A stretch of DNA of 64,000 nt, taken from the NCBI GenBank assembly GCA_049487715.1, contig CP150555.1, forward strand, positions 1 through 64,000. Direction: 5' to 3'. Made by a program: the position numbers and the translations under genes. The first letter of the stretch is position 1. Every line of letters starts with the position of its first letter. Under the pieces are notes generated by a model. The model was not told the DNA's origin. It saw only the letters and a list, made by a program, of their open reading frames with translations, and did not search any database. Below, one piece after another: positions 39,871 through 50,627 of this stretch. This DNA comes from Pycnococcus provasolii. Lineage: Eukaryota; Chlorophyta; Pseudoscourfieldiophyceae; Pseudoscourfieldiales.

Positions 39871-41169
39871 ATGGCCAACTGCTGGCGCCTCGACTGGGGC
39901 GACACGCCGTCGTCGCTGATGAACCACCCTTTGAGCGGAATCACCCTACTTGGCCTACTCAGGTTTGTGAAGAGGCACCGCAAACTCATAGACTGGCAGC
40001 AGTACTGGCGTCGGCTCGTCTTCATCACGGCGATGTCAATGTTTAACACGTGTCTCAGCGTCGTCGAGACGGTGCTGTATGGAGGGCGCATACACTGCAC
40101 GTACATCAACCCTCGCGTCGTGTTTGTACTCGGCCAGCCTCGATCGGGAACAACGCATATTCACAACCTGCTGTCTCAGGACAAGGAGCGGTTTGCCGTC
40201 GCGACGACGTTCGACGTCGGATTTCCGTCTTCCTTCCTTTGGACAGCAGGATGGCTGCCATTCCTCTTGCAAGGGTTGCTTTCAGAAACAAGGCCCATGG
40301 ACAATATGCGTTTAAGCTGGGAACTCCCGCAGGAAGATGAGCTTGCTACAAACCAGCTTAGCGGCGGCGTCTCGCCGTACGCAGCCATAAGCTTCTTGAG
40401 GAGAGAAGCCTGGGAAGGCATGTTTCCGTGGTGGACGCTGAGACGTGAGGACGGGTGCACGGCGGCGGACCGTGCAGAGTGGCAGGCGGCATTCCTTTAC
40501 TTTCTAAAGAAGTTGCAGTATCGCTCTGGACCAAACAAGCGGCTGCTGCTCAAAAGTCCCGTCCACACGGCTCGGATCCATGTCCTGAACGAGCTGTTTC
40601 CGCGCGCGCGATTCATTTGCGTGCACCGCGACCCTTACGTAATTTTTCGCAGCGGCCTCAACATGGCGTCAAAGTACTACGGCTACGCTGCGCTGAGCAC
40701 ACCAAGTTCCGAGGACGTGTTCGAGTACGTGCTCAGGCAAGGTGAAGTTCTCGTCCGTGCGTACATTCGTGACGCGAGCCGAATACTGGGACGTTCGTCT
40801 TGGATTGACAAATTCGTAACGAATTCGCCAGGCACTGACGCCGTATCGCGCCGGCTTGTCGAAATCGCCTTCACCGACCTGGACGAAAAACCACTCGAGG
40901 CACTGACGCTCATCTACGGCACGTTGCGTCTCTGCGAGGGCGACGAGCGTTGCGCGTCTGTGGGAAGCTTCCCACCAGTGGTGGAAAGAGCGGTATCTCG
41001 CTACCTGGACCAGCTTGGTGCTTTCAAGAAGAACGCGCTCGCCGAGCTCGACGCAGATGCTGCAGGCGTCTTAAAGAAGCGCTGGCGACAGTTGTTTTCA
41101 GCGTTTGGCTATGACACCAGGCGCTACCGTTTGGAGGACCTCGCGCCGCAAAGACTTGTCTTTTTGTAA
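39871..41169 (+). CDS. Sulfotransferase-like protein
   Basis: The protein has 432 residues. The 5'-phosphosulfate (PAPS) loop VFVLGQPRSGTTHIHNLLSQ starts near residue 88. A second conserved region with LLLKSPVHTARIHVLNELFP leads to CVHRDPYVIFRSGLNM, the 3'-phosphate-binding motif. These match the Sulfotransfer_3 family, which transfers sulfate from PAPS to carbohydrate or lipid acceptors. The first 65 residues contain a weakly hydrophobic stretch but no clear signal anchor. The acceptor is unknown. Algal sulfated polysaccharides are a plausible target. Confidence 0.85.
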   Translation: MANCWRLDWGDTPSSLMNHPLSGITLLGLLRFVKRHRKLIDWQQYWRRLVFITAMSMFNTCLSVVETVLYGGRIHCTYINPRVVFVLGQPRSGTTHIHNLLSQDKERFAVATTFDVGFPSSFLWTAGWLPFLLQGLLSETRPMDNMRLSWELPQEDELATNQLSGGVSPYAAISFLRREAWEGMFPWWTLRREDGCTAADRAEWQAAFLYFLKKLQYRSGPNKRLLLKSPVHTARIHVLNELFPRARFICVHRDPYVIFRSGLNMASKYYGYAALSTPSSEDVFEYVLRQGEVLVRAYIRDASRILGRSSWIDKFVTNSPGTDAVSRRLVEIAFTDLDEKPLEALTLIYGTLRLCEGDERCASVGSFPPVVERAVSRYLDQLGAFKKNALAELDADAAGVLKKRWRQLFSAFGYDTRRYRLEDLAPQRLVFL

Positions 41170-41284
41170 ACTACGGTATCACCGTGTAGACTATCGTTCC
41201 ATAGGCTAAGCTGATCTTTTTCCCGAACGTAAAACCCCAACCTCAGGGAAACCCCCAAACGCCCGCAAAACTATCCATACCCTT

Positions 41285-42052
41285 ATGCCTGCTGGCCTCG
41301 GCGGCGTGTGTCGGCAGTGGCAGAGAAACGCGCGAGCGTCGGCGTGGCAGCTCGGCACAAGAGCAGCGAGAAGTGCGACGCACAGAACCAATACAGCAGC
41401 AGCAAGAGCACCAGCAGAGCACATGTCGTCGCAGAAGCCTCGCGTCGTGGGATTGACGGGGTCCATCGGAATGGGCAAGAGCACAGTCTCCGCCATGTTC
41501 GCTGCGCGAGGCGTTCCCGTCTGCGACGCCGACGCCATCGTGCACGAGCTGTACGCGAGCGGAGGCGAGGCCGTGCCGAAGGTTCAGGCGCTCTTCCCGC
41601 CGGGAACGGATCTGCTGGACGCCGACGGCGGCATCGATCGACGGAAGCTCAGTCCGCTCGTCGTCGGAGATGGCGCAAAGGCAACGCTCAAGCAGCTAGA
41701 GGACATTGTACACCCTCTCGTCACCGACCGACGCAAGAAATTTGTCGACGACAACTTGAGAACGTCGCCGTTCGTCATCGTTGACGTTCCACTTCTGTAC
41801 GAGACGGGCGGTGAGAAGGACTGCGACGCCGTTGTCGTTGTGAGTACCGCCGACGCGCAGGTGCAGCGCGAGCGCGTGCTCGCGCGTCCTAACATGACGG
41901 CGGAAAAGCTGGACGCCATTTTGAAAAAGCAGGTTCCAGATGAGCAGAAGCGTAGTCGTGCTGACTTCGTAATCAACACGGCAACGTCGCTCGCAGATAC
42001 GGAGGCGCAGGTGGACGAACTCGTGCGTCGGTTCACGGAAGCGGAAAGATGA
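41285..42052 (+). CDS. COAE: Dephospho-CoA kinase
   Basis: The protein has 255 residues from the ATG at 41285; a second ATG at 41423 (residue 47) is at the start of the kinase domain. The extra N-terminus is rich in R and A and could be an organelle targeting peptide. The domain has the P-loop GLTGSIGMGKST, then PVCDADAIVHELY, a DIVHPLV segment, and VIVDVPLLYETGGEKDCDAV. This enzyme phosphorylates dephospho-CoA in the last step of coenzyme A synthesis. It is not fused to PPAT as in animal COASY. Confidence 0.92.
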   Translation: MPAGLGGVCRQWQRNARASAWQLGTRAARSATHRTNTAAARAPAEHMSSQKPRVVGLTGSIGMGKSTVSAMFAARGVPVCDADAIVHELYASGGEAVPKVQALFPPGTDLLDADGGIDRRKLSPLVVGDGAKATLKQLEDIVHPLVTDRRKKFVDDNLRTSPFVIVDVPLLYETGGEKDCDAVVVVSTADAQVQRERVLARPNMTAEKLDAILKKQVPDEQKRSRADFVINTATSLADTEAQVDELVRRFTEAER

Positions 42053-42164
42053 CTTGTAAATAAGAATTGAGTTTGCGCTGTGATCCAATTATTACAATAC
42101 TATTACAGTAGGTACATAGGAAATCAGGTACGTAGGTAGTTCAGGTAAGCTCCGTGCCGCGAAC

Positions 42165-43340
42165 CTACCAAAACAGGATGAGAGCTTCACCGAAAATGAT
42201 CGCGGCTATGCACGGCATGTATCTCCAGAGTTCCTCCCCGAAGCAGATGCCACCAGCAATCACGCTGATGATCATCGACGTTCGCTTGATGGCGACAACG
42301 TACGAAACAAACAAGTACTCGAGAGCTAGCAGGTAGCACAGCACCGTTAAAACCTCCGAGCATGATATGAGAAGAACCGCAACGACGGAGCTCGGCTTGA
42401 CGAGCGCGAAGAAAGGCTTGGCGACGTGGTACCCAAGCGGGAGCGGCTTGGATGCAGATCCTCCAGCGAGCTCGACGTCAGCCACACGCACAGGCTTTCC
42501 AGGCGACATGGCGTACAGTAAGCACAGCGCGGGAAGCAGCATGCAGTACCGCTGTGCTGTGGCAAATGCGAGTTCGGAAGGCGCGTGATTTATAGCCTTT
42601 TTGTCAAGAGCGGACGTCAAGCTCCACATCGCCGCGACGAGGAGCATCAGGCACGAGCCAGACTGTGACACGTGCTTGTAGACGGATGGCGAGGGTGATG
42701 AAGTGCTTGGCTTGGCGGGTGACGGGGCGGATGTGACGGCGAAAGCGACGGGAGCGTTGGCAGCGGGTGTGGCGGCGTTAGCGTTAGCGTTAGCGTTGGC
42801 GTTGGCGTTGGCGTTGGCGTTGGCGGCTGCGGCGCGCTGGCCTGTTGGTTCACCCCTCTTCCCACCACCACTTCCTTCGGTGGTTGCGTTCGAGTAGTTG
42901 AGCGCAAACGCGCCGAGTGCAACGACGGCGACGCCGACGATGCCGTTCGCCGTGGGCACCTCTCCGACGACGAAGTATGCGACGGCGAGCAGGAACACGG
43001 GCGTGAACGCCAAGTAGGGCACAGTCTGCGAGAGCGGCGACACCTTGACCGCCTGCTGGTAGAGCAGGGATGAGGACATTTTCAAGATCGCGGACGTGAT
43101 GGTTGACGTGAGGAAGGTGCGGTTGTTGGACATCAAGTACGCGTCGTGCAGCCACACCTTTCCCCTGAAGACGACGCAGCACGCCGTGAGCAGGAAGCAG
43201 TCGAAGAGCAGCGTGAATGCGACCAGTTCCGTGGTGGATAGCGCCGCCTTCTCCGCGCCGTGCTTCCTGGAGACGTCAATGGCGGAGTGGAAGAGCGCGG
43301 CGCCGCAGCTGTAGAGCACGCCGAGGGGCGGCGGGGCCAT
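42165..43340 (-). CDS. EamA/DMT-family membrane transporter with (Asn-Ala)n loop
   Basis: The protein has 391 residues with about ten hydrophobic segments in two halves, as in drug/metabolite transporters. The halves are joined by a disordered loop containing nine Ala-Asn dipeptides encoded by a GCGTTGGC-type minisatellite near 42779-42825. The N-half has [20 protein letters not shown] and [20 protein letters not shown], typical EamA positions. The C-half ends [20 protein letters not shown] then [11 protein letters not shown]. The substrate cannot be predicted; triose-phosphate, nucleotide-sugar and amino acid transporters share this fold. Confidence 0.82.
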   Translation of the reverse strand: MAPPPLGVLYSCGAALFHSAIDVSRKHGAEKAALSTTELVAFTLLFDCFLLTACCVVFRGKVWLHDAYLMSNNRTFLTSTITSAILKMSSSLLYQQAVKVSPLSQTVPYLAFTPVFLLAVAYFVVGEVPTANGIVGVAVVALGAFALNYSNATTEGSGGGKRGEPTGQRAAAANANANANANANANANAATPAANAPVAFAVTSAPSPAKPSTSSPSPSVYKHVSQSGSCLMLLVAAMWSLTSALDKKAINHAPSELAFATAQRYCMLLPALCLLYAMSPGKPVRVADVELAGGSASKPLPLGYHVAKPFFALVKPSSVVAVLLISCSEVLTVLCYLLALEYLFVSYVVAIKRTSMIISVIAGGICFGEELWRYMPCIAAIIFGEALILFW

Positions 43341-43642
43341 GGCGTTGGTGGAATGAAGTGAAAGGGAAAGGGGGGGAGAGGAGAGCTTGGGGGGAGAACT
43401 GGGGGGGAGAGCTCTGGCAGACTCTTCTCGGAGGAGCGGGAAACCCTAACCTGCCTCCTAACCAGTCTCCTAACCCCCATTCGCAGTCCTTTGCTTCCAG
43501 AAGAAATGCCTCGCTGTGTTCCGAGAAGGTTCTTCTTCTTCTTCCCTTCCACGGCGGCGGGAGGGAAAGGGGCCCTCCTTTTCCTTCCCTTCCCTTTCCC
43601 TCTCAGATCACACCTCGCTTTCTCCATAACGCACGCGCAAAC

Positions 43643-45553
43643 ATGGTCGCACCCGTGTCATGGGCCGAGAAGATGGACGACGCGGACGTGGAGGAAGACG
43701 AACCGCAGCAGCAGGGAATGCCGCCGGACATGGGCGGAATGATGGGTGGAATGCCGCCGGGCATGGGCGGAATGATGGGCGGAATGCCGCCGGGCATGGG
43801 AGGTATGATGGGCGGAATGCCGCCGGGCATGGGCGGAATGATGGGCGGCATGGGAGGTATGGGCGGAATGATGGGTGGAGGCATGCCTGGTATGGGAGGT
43901 ATGCCGGGCATGGACGAAATGGACCCTGAGGTTGGCGACATCGTCGACATCAAGGAGAAGGACCTCACCAAGGAGTTCGTCGTGCTTGGATCGGGTTGGC
44001 AGACGCCCGAGAAGGGTGACGAGGTATCCGTGCACTACGTCGGAACGCTCGACGACGGAACGACCTTCGACTCAAGCAGAGACCGCGGCCTTCCGTTCAC
44101 CTTCAATCTCGGCGTCGGCGAGGTCATCAAGGGCTGGGACGAGGGCGTCGCGACGATGAAGAAGGGCGAGAAGTCGATCCTCACGTGCGCGCCGGAGTAT
44201 GCGTACGGGGTGACGGGATCGCCGCCGAAAATTCCGCCAAACTCCACGCTCAAGTTCGAGGTGGAGCTCCTCAGCTGGAAGAGCGTCAAGGACATTGCCG
44301 GCGACGGCGGCGTCATCAAAAAAACTCTGCAGGAAGGAGCTGGCTGGGACAAGCCGAAGAACAAGGATGAAGTGTTCTACACGTACACCGCAACCACCGA
44401 AGAAGGCACGGAGCTGTACTCGTGCGAGGATGAAATGCAAGTCGTCGAGCAGATCGCATCCGCCGGCCTTAAGAAGTGCCTGGAGACGATGAAGAGGGGC
44501 GAGCAGGCGCATGTCATCCTCACGTCGTCGTACGCCGAGGGGCTCGGCGAATGGGTACCCGCTGAGGGCAACACGGTGCTCATGCTCACAGCAAACCGCT
44601 GGCACCGCGTCGAGGAGGTTCCCAACGCGGATAAATGCGTTGAGAAGAAGGTGCTCATCGAGGGCGAGGGATATGACCGACCGAACGAGGGCGCAGAGGT
44701 TACCGCCGCCGTCATAGGACGAATCCTCGAGACGGGTGAGGAGTTTATGAATGCCGAGGAGCACAAGTGGGTCGTCGACGACGAGCAGATGCCCGATGGC
44801 CTTGACCTGGCGCTGCTGCAGATGAAGAAGGGCGAAAAGGCTCTCGTGATTATTTCAGATGGAACACGCTTCGGGTTCGGTGGAACGGAGACGACAACAG
44901 AAAGCGGCGTGAAGGTTCCCGCGGGCGCCGCGATTCAGTACGAGGTGTCCTTGAACGACTTCGAGAAGACGAAGGAGTCATGGGACATGAGCAACGACGA
45001 GAAGTACGAGGCATCCATCGTGAAGAAGGACCAGGGCAACGTGTACTTCAAGGCTGGCAAGAACGAGCGAGCTCTTAAGCGATACGAGGCGTGCCTGAAG
45101 CTGATTGAGTACGACACTCAGTTTCCCGACGAAGTCAAGGAGAAGTGCAAGGTGGTGAAGCTTGCGACGTACTCCAACTGCGCGGCAGTGATGCTAAAGT
45201 TGAAGCGCTACAAGGATGCACTCGAGAAGTGCAACAAGGCGCTTGAGATTGACGGCGCGCACCAGAAGGCGCGCTTCCGCCGCGCGCAGGCGCTGGCTGC
45301 CCGCGACGACTACGACGAGGCGGAGATGGATCTGAAGAAGCTGATTGATATGGACCCGAAGAATGTTGACGCGCGCAACGAGCTTAAGCGCCTGAAGCAT
45401 AAGATGGCGACGCAGCGCAAGAAGGACTCAGCCATCTTTGGCAACATGTTCGAGCGTATGGCGAAGACTGGCGGTGACTTCTACGAAGTCAAGCCAAAGG
45501 ATACGGACGAGGCGGAGGAGAATCCCGCGGACGGTGTTCCGGCGTTCCCCTAG
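43643..45553 (+). CDS. Multi-domain FKBP peptidyl-prolyl isomerase with TPR
   Basis: The protein has 636 residues from the ATG at 43643. The N-terminus has a Met/Gly-rich repeat ([12 protein letters not shown], about four units). FKBP domain 1 at about 90-200 has [20 protein letters not shown] and [19 protein letters not shown], with the key catalytic pocket residues. A second, divergent FKBP domain ([11 protein letters not shown] to [12 protein letters not shown]) and a third follow. TPR repeats near 500-600 ([40 protein letters not shown]) suit Hsp90 binding, as in plant ROF1/FKBP62 and animal FKBP51/52. It likely acts as a cytosolic/nuclear co-chaperone. Confidence 0.93.
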   Translation: MVAPVSWAEKMDDADVEEDEPQQQGMPPDMGGMMGGMPPGMGGMMGGMPPGMGGMMGGMPPGMGGMMGGMGGMGGMMGGGMPGMGGMPGMDEMDPEVGDIVDIKEKDLTKEFVVLGSGWQTPEKGDEVSVHYVGTLDDGTTFDSSRDRGLPFTFNLGVGEVIKGWDEGVATMKKGEKSILTCAPEYAYGVTGSPPKIPPNSTLKFEVELLSWKSVKDIAGDGGVIKKTLQEGAGWDKPKNKDEVFYTYTATTEEGTELYSCEDEMQVVEQIASAGLKKCLETMKRGEQAHVILTSSYAEGLGEWVPAEGNTVLMLTANRWHRVEEVPNADKCVEKKVLIEGEGYDRPNEGAEVTAAVIGRILETGEEFMNAEEHKWVVDDEQMPDGLDLALLQMKKGEKALVIISDGTRFGFGGTETTTESGVKVPAGAAIQYEVSLNDFEKTKESWDMSNDEKYEASIVKKDQGNVYFKAGKNERALKRYEACLKLIEYDTQFPDEVKEKCKVVKLATYSNCAAVMLKLKRYKDALEKCNKALEIDGAHQKARFRRAQALAARDDYDEAEMDLKKLIDMDPKNVDARNELKRLKHKMATQRKKDSAIFGNMFERMAKTGGDFYEVKPKDTDEAEENPADGVPAFP

Positions 45554-45799
45554 AGTCGCGTGCTGTACTAGCGACTATAATTTAACAGTTTTAAGATGGT
45601 GGTAACATGAAAATTCCACATAGAACATACACACGCACAACACCACCTCACACCAAACTTTTGTCTCCAGCAACGGGGGAAAAAAAAAAAACAAGAACAA
45701 AATTCGTGAAAAGTTAAAAGGACGCTTTTATCTTTTTTGGTTTTATGTTTTTTTTTGTATCTTTGTCGTCTTGTTTTAGCTGTGTGCCCAACTTCCGCC

Positions 45800-46288
45800 T
45801 TACTCGTTGAACGCCACCTCGAGATCCTCAGCAAGTTCTCCGTTGTGATACGCATCAACGGTGATGTCGCACCCTCCGTAGAACTCGCCAGCCACGTACA
45901 GCTGCGGGAAGGTTGGCCACTGCGAGAACTCCTTCATTCCCGTTCGCAGCATATCGTCGGCGAGTATGTCCACCGTTTCGTACGGCACAGAGCAGTTGTT
46001 CAGGACTGTGACGACTGTTTTTGAGAACCCGCACTTGGGCATGTCCCTCGTTCCCTTCATGAAGAGCACCACCTTGTTTTCCTTGATGAAGGTTGTGATT
46101 GCCTCCTTGAGTTCGGGACGCATATCGGTTGACGCGCCTCCGTTCCCGGCGCAGTCGAACTGTTCCTGCTGCTGCTGCTGTGCGCGCACCCTGAGCGCGG
46201 GGCGGGAGGCGTGAGAACGCACCCTGAGGGTAAGCCCGGCTGAGCGCGGGTGCATGCGTGCGGCGGCTGCGGGCATCATCATCGTCAT
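45800..46288 (-). CDS. Monothiol CGFS glutaredoxin, plastid type
   Basis: The protein has 162 residues from the ATG at 46288. The first 35 residues (rich in M, A, R and S, with SHASRPALRVRA) resemble a plastid transit peptide. The Grx domain has KVVLFMKGTRDMPKCGFSKT with the CGFS active site, then WPTFPQLYVAGEFYGGCDIT, the glutathione-binding and GG segments. These proteins bind Fe-S clusters and deliver them, as GRXS14 does in chloroplasts. A mitochondrial location is also possible. Confidence 0.9.
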   Translation of the reverse strand: MTMMMPAAAARMHPRSAGLTLRVRSHASRPALRVRAQQQQQEQFDCAGNGGASTDMRPELKEAITTFIKENKVVLFMKGTRDMPKCGFSKTVVTVLNNCSVPYETVDILADDMLRTGMKEFSQWPTFPQLYVAGEFYGGCDITVDAYHNGELAEDLEVAFNE

Positions 46289-46586
46289 ATGAGGAGGACG
46301 AGAGAGGAACGGGGGGGGCGAAACAAGGGGAGGGGCCGAGGGGAGGGGAGGGGAGGGGCACGCGCTCGATGCCCCCGCCCGGATCCGGGGATACGTCGCA
46401 GAACCACAAAACGTGTCAGTCAAACCCGGTCATTCGGTCAAACTCGTTGGGTGTAGATGACCCGTACTGTACCATGATAGTCCTCCCCTCCCCTTCCAGC
46501 TGCCCCTTTGACCCCTTCCCTTTCCCTTCCCCCCTTTCCCTTTCCCGTCCGCGTCTAACCTCCTCCCACTTCGGAGGGAAGGGAGC

Positions 46587-49500
46587 ATGTTCCAGCACCG
46601 CGCGAATGCGAATGCGCACGGGCACGGGCACCTCCCGCCGCGCTCGCACTCCTCACTAGACCACAGCAAGCACTCGCACGGCGACGCGCGCGCGCACTCC
46701 TCGCTCGGTTTCAACGAAAACTACGCCGAACACGCTAACCGGCCAGCCCGGGCCCGGCCGCCCAATGCGGGATTGGGGGGCACCTTGAAGGAGCAGCTCA
46801 ACCGAATTCCGCACGAGCAAAGGCAAAACGAGGCGAAGAGAAAGGCGGCGCACGCGGAGAAGGAATACTGGTCAACACAGAGAAAACAGCTCGAGCAAAG
46901 AATGTCAAGCCTCGACGATAGACTCAACGAGGCGAGGAAACAGGGCGTCGAGCGGGTCATGGCCGCAAGACAAAGGGCGAAGGAAAAGGCGGAGGCGATG
47001 GCAAGGAGAGACGAAAAGTTGCCGCCCATAGGAAGCCAGAACGCGAAGTACCAGCACGCACAGCACGCCAGGCCAAACTCCAGGGGAGGGGGGATGTACG
47101 AAGCGAACGGCGGGTTCGGATATCCGCAGCACCACCAGCAGCAATATCCGAGCCATCCGGAGAGAAACGGAAACTTGTACGGCGGCCACGGCGGTTTCGG
47201 ATACGGTGCCACTCAATCGCGACCGTCACAGCAAATGCCGTACGGCAACAACGGCAGCGCGTACGGCACCGAGAGTCGACACCGTTACACGCCACCGCCG
47301 CCGCCGCCAGACCAACACCAGCATTTCTACAACAACGGATATGGCGGTGGCGGCGGCGGCGGCGGCGGCGGCCACAGTTCAACGCCACAGTACGGAAAAA
47401 CGCGGGTTAGCTCGGGTCGGCACGCGCGAGAAAGCTCAATTTCGCGTAGGGAACGTGAGCTGGAGGAGGAGCTGTGGCGTGTGAAGGCTGAGCGTGACGC
47501 CATTGCCGCTGACGCGGACAAGAATCACGACCAGCTGCGCGTGGCACTTGAGGGCGCCGCGCAGGAGATGGAGGCTCACGTTGCGAAGCTCAGCAAAGAG
47601 GCGGCTGAGCGATATGCGCAGTGCACGACGCGCGAAAGTCGGCAGGCTGCGGAGGCGAGGTTGCAGGCGATGGCGCAGGAGAACGACATGCTGAAGAGAC
47701 GCCTTCAAAGAGGAGAGGCGGATGCAAAGGCGGCGGTGGCACAGATGACGACGCGCGCGTCGAAGCAGCAGGCGCTAGCGCATGCCACGCAGATGGAAGC
47801 GCAGGCTCGCACCGCGGAACGCGCAGGCATGCTGCTTGCGGGCCAGCTTGAGGCTTTCAAGAACGCACCTCCGCCGTCTTCTGCTGGTGGTGCAAATGCT
47901 GCCGCCGCACTTAGAGCGAACAAGGAGCTTGAGAAGGCGCTAAATGAACAGGCGGCGGAGATGAAGGCTATGCTCGACGCAGAGGTTTCGCTGCGCGAGA
48001 GCCAGTTCACGCGCCGGGACGGGAAGCGTGAGCTGGAGGAGGAGCTGCGGCGCGTGAAGGCTGAGCGTGACGCCATTGCCGCGGACGTGGACGCCAATCA
48101 GGAGCAGCTGCGTTCGGCACTTGAGGGCGCCGCGCAGGAGATGGAGGCTCACGTTGCGAAGCTCAGCAAAGAGGCGGCTAAGCGATATGCGCAGTGCACG
48201 ACGCGCGAAAGTCGGCAGGCTGCGGAGGCGAGGCTGCAGGCGATGGCGCAGGAGAACGAAGTTCTCAAAAACCGGCTCGCCAAGGAAGAGGAAGATGCGA
48301 AATCAAGAGCAGCGCAAATGACGACGCGCGCATCGAAGCAGGAGGCGCTAGCGCATGCCGCGCAGATGGAAGCGCAAGCTCGCGCCGCGGAGCGTGCAGG
48401 CATGCTGCTTGCGGGCCAGCTTGAGGCTTTCAAGGCGGTACCGCCACCGGCATTCGAACCTCCGAAGGTGCAGGGATCCATTGATGAGAATGCAGCCGCC
48501 GCGGCTGCGCAGGCGGCTGCCGCGAAGGCTGCGGAGCAGCTCGACGAGGCGTTAAATAGACAGGCGAGCGAGATGAAAGCTATGCTCGACGCAGAGGTTT
48601 CCTTGCGCGAGAGCCAGTTCACGCGCCGAGATGGGAAGACGAAGCTAACCTCGCAGCTCGATACGCTGAAGAACGAAAACGAGGCTCTCATCGCGCGCCT
48701 ACGTAAGGCTGAGGACAAGGAGGAGACGATGATGCGCCAGATGACATCGCGGGACACGAAGGATCGTCTCGTGTCTCAGCTCAACGAGCAGACGAGGGAA
48801 ATGAAAACCAAACTCGAGGCGGAGATTTCCTTGCGCGAGAGCCAGTTCACGCGCCGAGATGGGAAGACGAAGCTAACCGCGGAGCTCGATACGCTGAAGA
48901 ACGAGAACGAGGCTCTCATCGCGCGCCTACGTAAGGCTGAGGACAAGGAGGAGACGATGATGCGCCAGATGACATCGCGGGACACGAAGGACCGTCTCGT
49001 ATCTCAGGTTAGCGAGCTTCAGCGCCAGAACGCGAGGCTTGTATCGAGCGAGAACCTTCGTGCGCAGTACACGAGTCGCGCAAGCAAGCAGCAGGCTCTT
49101 CAATCTGCGGAGCAGGAGAAGCAGCGCCTGGAGCATAAGCTTGCGGCGGCTGACGCCGAGCTGAGGCGCCTGCACGAGCGTCCACCGCGGCCGAATTCTG
49201 GCTTGGGAAAGATTGAGGAGGAGCTCGTTGATGCTCGCGAGAAAGCACGCCGCGCTGTCGAGCGAGAGACGGCGATGAGCGAGCGCATGGCGGCTGACCT
49301 GAAGCGAGCACGTGAAGAGCTTGCTAATCAACGGCGACTCGTGGTTGAGCTGGAACGCAAAGCCCACGATCGGCATACGCCGTCGCCGTCGCCGTCGCCT
49401 CCTCCTCCACCACTACAGAAGACGCAGGCCACGCCCTCCCCTCCTCCACAGTCATCTGCTGGCGGTCTATTCGGATTCTTTAAGAAAACGCCAACCAAGC

Positions 49501-49898
49501 CGCCGGCGCCGGCGCCTGCACCCTCGGGAGCGTCACCTGCGCCTTCACCTGCGGATGCCGCGAAGGCTCGCGATGCGGCTCGTGTGAAGGTGCTCGCGCA
49601 GCTGACGCGCGCGGGGGCGCAGCAGCTAACAAAGATGGGAGACCTGATTGGTCTGCTGCAGCTTTATGCGCGCCTGTGCCTCCCAGCACTGGAGGCGCGC
49701 GCGATGTGCCAACCTGGTGCCCTCGCATCCGCCGAAACGGTGGAGAAGGCTCATCGCCGCGCCGTTGTGAACTGCCACCCCGACCGCAACGTGAGCAAGC
49801 CCGTAGACGAGCAGGTGCTTTGCGAGGAGCTGTTCAAGCTCCTGCAGAGCTGCCGTGCTGTTTGGAACTCGCGCAAGGTGGGAAATCAGCGTCGCTAA
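46587..49898 (+). CDS. Long coiled-coil protein with C-terminal J domain (auxilin-like end)
   Basis: The protein has 1,103 residues. A basic, H/G-rich N-terminal region of about 280 residues has glycine runs and short proline/histidine repeats. A long coiled coil runs from about 285 to 930. It contains tandem internal copies: an RVKAERDAIAADA to QENDMLKRRL unit occurs twice, and an ESQFTRRDGKTKL to MMRQMTSRDTKDRL unit occurs twice. A P/S-rich linker follows. The last 100 residues carry a J domain with the HPD motif in VNCHPDRNVSK, flanked by helices. The end resembles auxilin/cyclin-G kinase J domains that recruit Hsp70 to clathrin coats, but clathrin-binding motifs are not obvious, so the role is open. 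Confidence 0.75.
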   Translation: MFQHRANANAHGHGHLPPRSHSSLDHSKHSHGDARAHSSLGFNENYAEHANRPARARPPNAGLGGTLKEQLNRIPHEQRQNEAKRKAAHAEKEYWSTQRKQLEQRMSSLDDRLNEARKQGVERVMAARQRAKEKAEAMARRDEKLPPIGSQNAKYQHAQHARPNSRGGGMYEANGGFGYPQHHQQQYPSHPERNGNLYGGHGGFGYGATQSRPSQQMPYGNNGSAYGTESRHRYTPPPPPPDQHQHFYNNGYGGGGGGGGGGHSSTPQYGKTRVSSGRHARESSISRRERELEEELWRVKAERDAIAADADKNHDQLRVALEGAAQEMEAHVAKLSKEAAERYAQCTTRESRQAAEARLQAMAQENDMLKRRLQRGEADAKAAVAQMTTRASKQQALAHATQMEAQARTAERAGMLLAGQLEAFKNAPPPSSAGGANAAAALRANKELEKALNEQAAEMKAMLDAEVSLRESQFTRRDGKRELEEELRRVKAERDAIAADVDANQEQLRSALEGAAQEMEAHVAKLSKEAAKRYAQCTTRESRQAAEARLQAMAQENEVLKNRLAKEEEDAKSRAAQMTTRASKQEALAHAAQMEAQARAAERAGMLLAGQLEAFKAVPPPAFEPPKVQGSIDENAAAAAAQAAAAKAAEQLDEALNRQASEMKAMLDAEVSLRESQFTRRDGKTKLTSQLDTLKNENEALIARLRKAEDKEETMMRQMTSRDTKDRLVSQLNEQTREMKTKLEAEISLRESQFTRRDGKTKLTAELDTLKNENEALIARLRKAEDKEETMMRQMTSRDTKDRLVSQVSELQRQNARLVSSENLRAQYTSRASKQQALQSAEQEKQRLEHKLAAADAELRRLHERPPRPNSGLGKIEEELVDAREKARRAVERETAMSERMAADLKRAREELANQRRLVVELERKAHDRHTPSPSPSPPPPPLQKTQATPSPPPQSSAGGLFGFFKKTPTKPPAPAPAPSGASPAPSPADAAKARDAARVKVLAQLTRAGAQQLTKMGDLIGLLQLYARLCLPALEARAMCQPGALASAETVEKAHRRAVVNCHPDRNVSKPVDEQVLCEELFKLLQSCRAVWNSRKVGNQRR

Positions 49899-49946
49899 AA
49901 AGACGCAGAGAAACTCACTTACTGTACTACTTGAACTTTGTTACAC

Positions 49947-50627
49947 TTACACCTTGAACTTTTTACGCACAACTTCAACGTCGTTGGCATCGACATGCCC
50001 CGAGCTGGCAAGTGCGTCAAAGTTGGCTTTCAGAGTCGCCTTGGCGCTCGCGTCGAGCTTGCGAAGCGCCAACGCGAACCTTCCTGCACCCATGAGTGCC
50101 TCGAACGCCGCCAGCGCCCACACGTGCGACTCCGCTGCACCGTCGCGTGCCAAGGCACCTTGCATCTCCTCGGCGATACCCAAAATCACGTCGGCGGTCA
50201 GCTCTCGCGCAAACACCTTGGTGAGCGCCACGGGCGGCACGTCTTCGACGAGCCATCTGGCGCGCGCTCCCGGTTCCGCGTGTGCCGCCCACTGCCTGTG
50301 GTACTCCGCCTCCGTTGCGGGCGCACGGACGGCCGCTGACGTGGTTGCGTTCGTGGGCAGCACTCTCGAGCTTGGCAGTTCCATTTCGTGCACGTTGTCT
50401 CTGGCCCCGCTCGCGTCGAACGCGAACGCGGGCGCCTCAGGCTCTCGCTTCGACTTTGGCGCCTGCAGCGGCTTGAGGTGCGCGACGGAGACCATGTTTT
50501 TGAATGTGTCATAGTCCTCGTGCTGCGCGACCGCCCTGAACTTGGCGTCGTTGATGGCCTGCTTGCGCTTGTCGTCGTCGATCGCGCTCTGCAGCTCGCG
50601 CGACGTCTTGGGTATGGCGGAGGACAT
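49947..50627 (-). CDS. CCDC103: Dynein assembly factor DNAAF19/CCDC103-like
   Basis: The protein has 226 residues. The N-terminal helical segment with AKFRAVAQHEDYDTFKNMVS followed by AHLKPLQ matches my knowledge of CCDC103/DNAAF19, a small protein needed for axonemal dynein arm assembly. The C-terminal half (EYHRQWAAHAE, then ALMGAGRFALALRKLDAS) fits the RPAP3 C-terminal-type domain of this family. The length is close to the animal protein of about 240 residues. Its presence suggests the organism builds motile cilia or flagella. It is convergent with the J-domain gene at 48 bp and has telomeric repeats in its upstream region. Confidence 0.8.
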   Translation of the reverse strand: MSSAIPKTSRELQSAIDDDKRKQAINDAKFRAVAQHEDYDTFKNMVSVAHLKPLQAPKSKREPEAPAFAFDASGARDNVHEMELPSSRVLPTNATTSAAVRAPATEAEYHRQWAAHAEPGARARWLVEDVPPVALTKVFARELTADVILGIAEEMQGALARDGAAESHVWALAAFEALMGAGRFALALRKLDASAKATLKANFDALASSGHVDANDVEVVRKKFKV

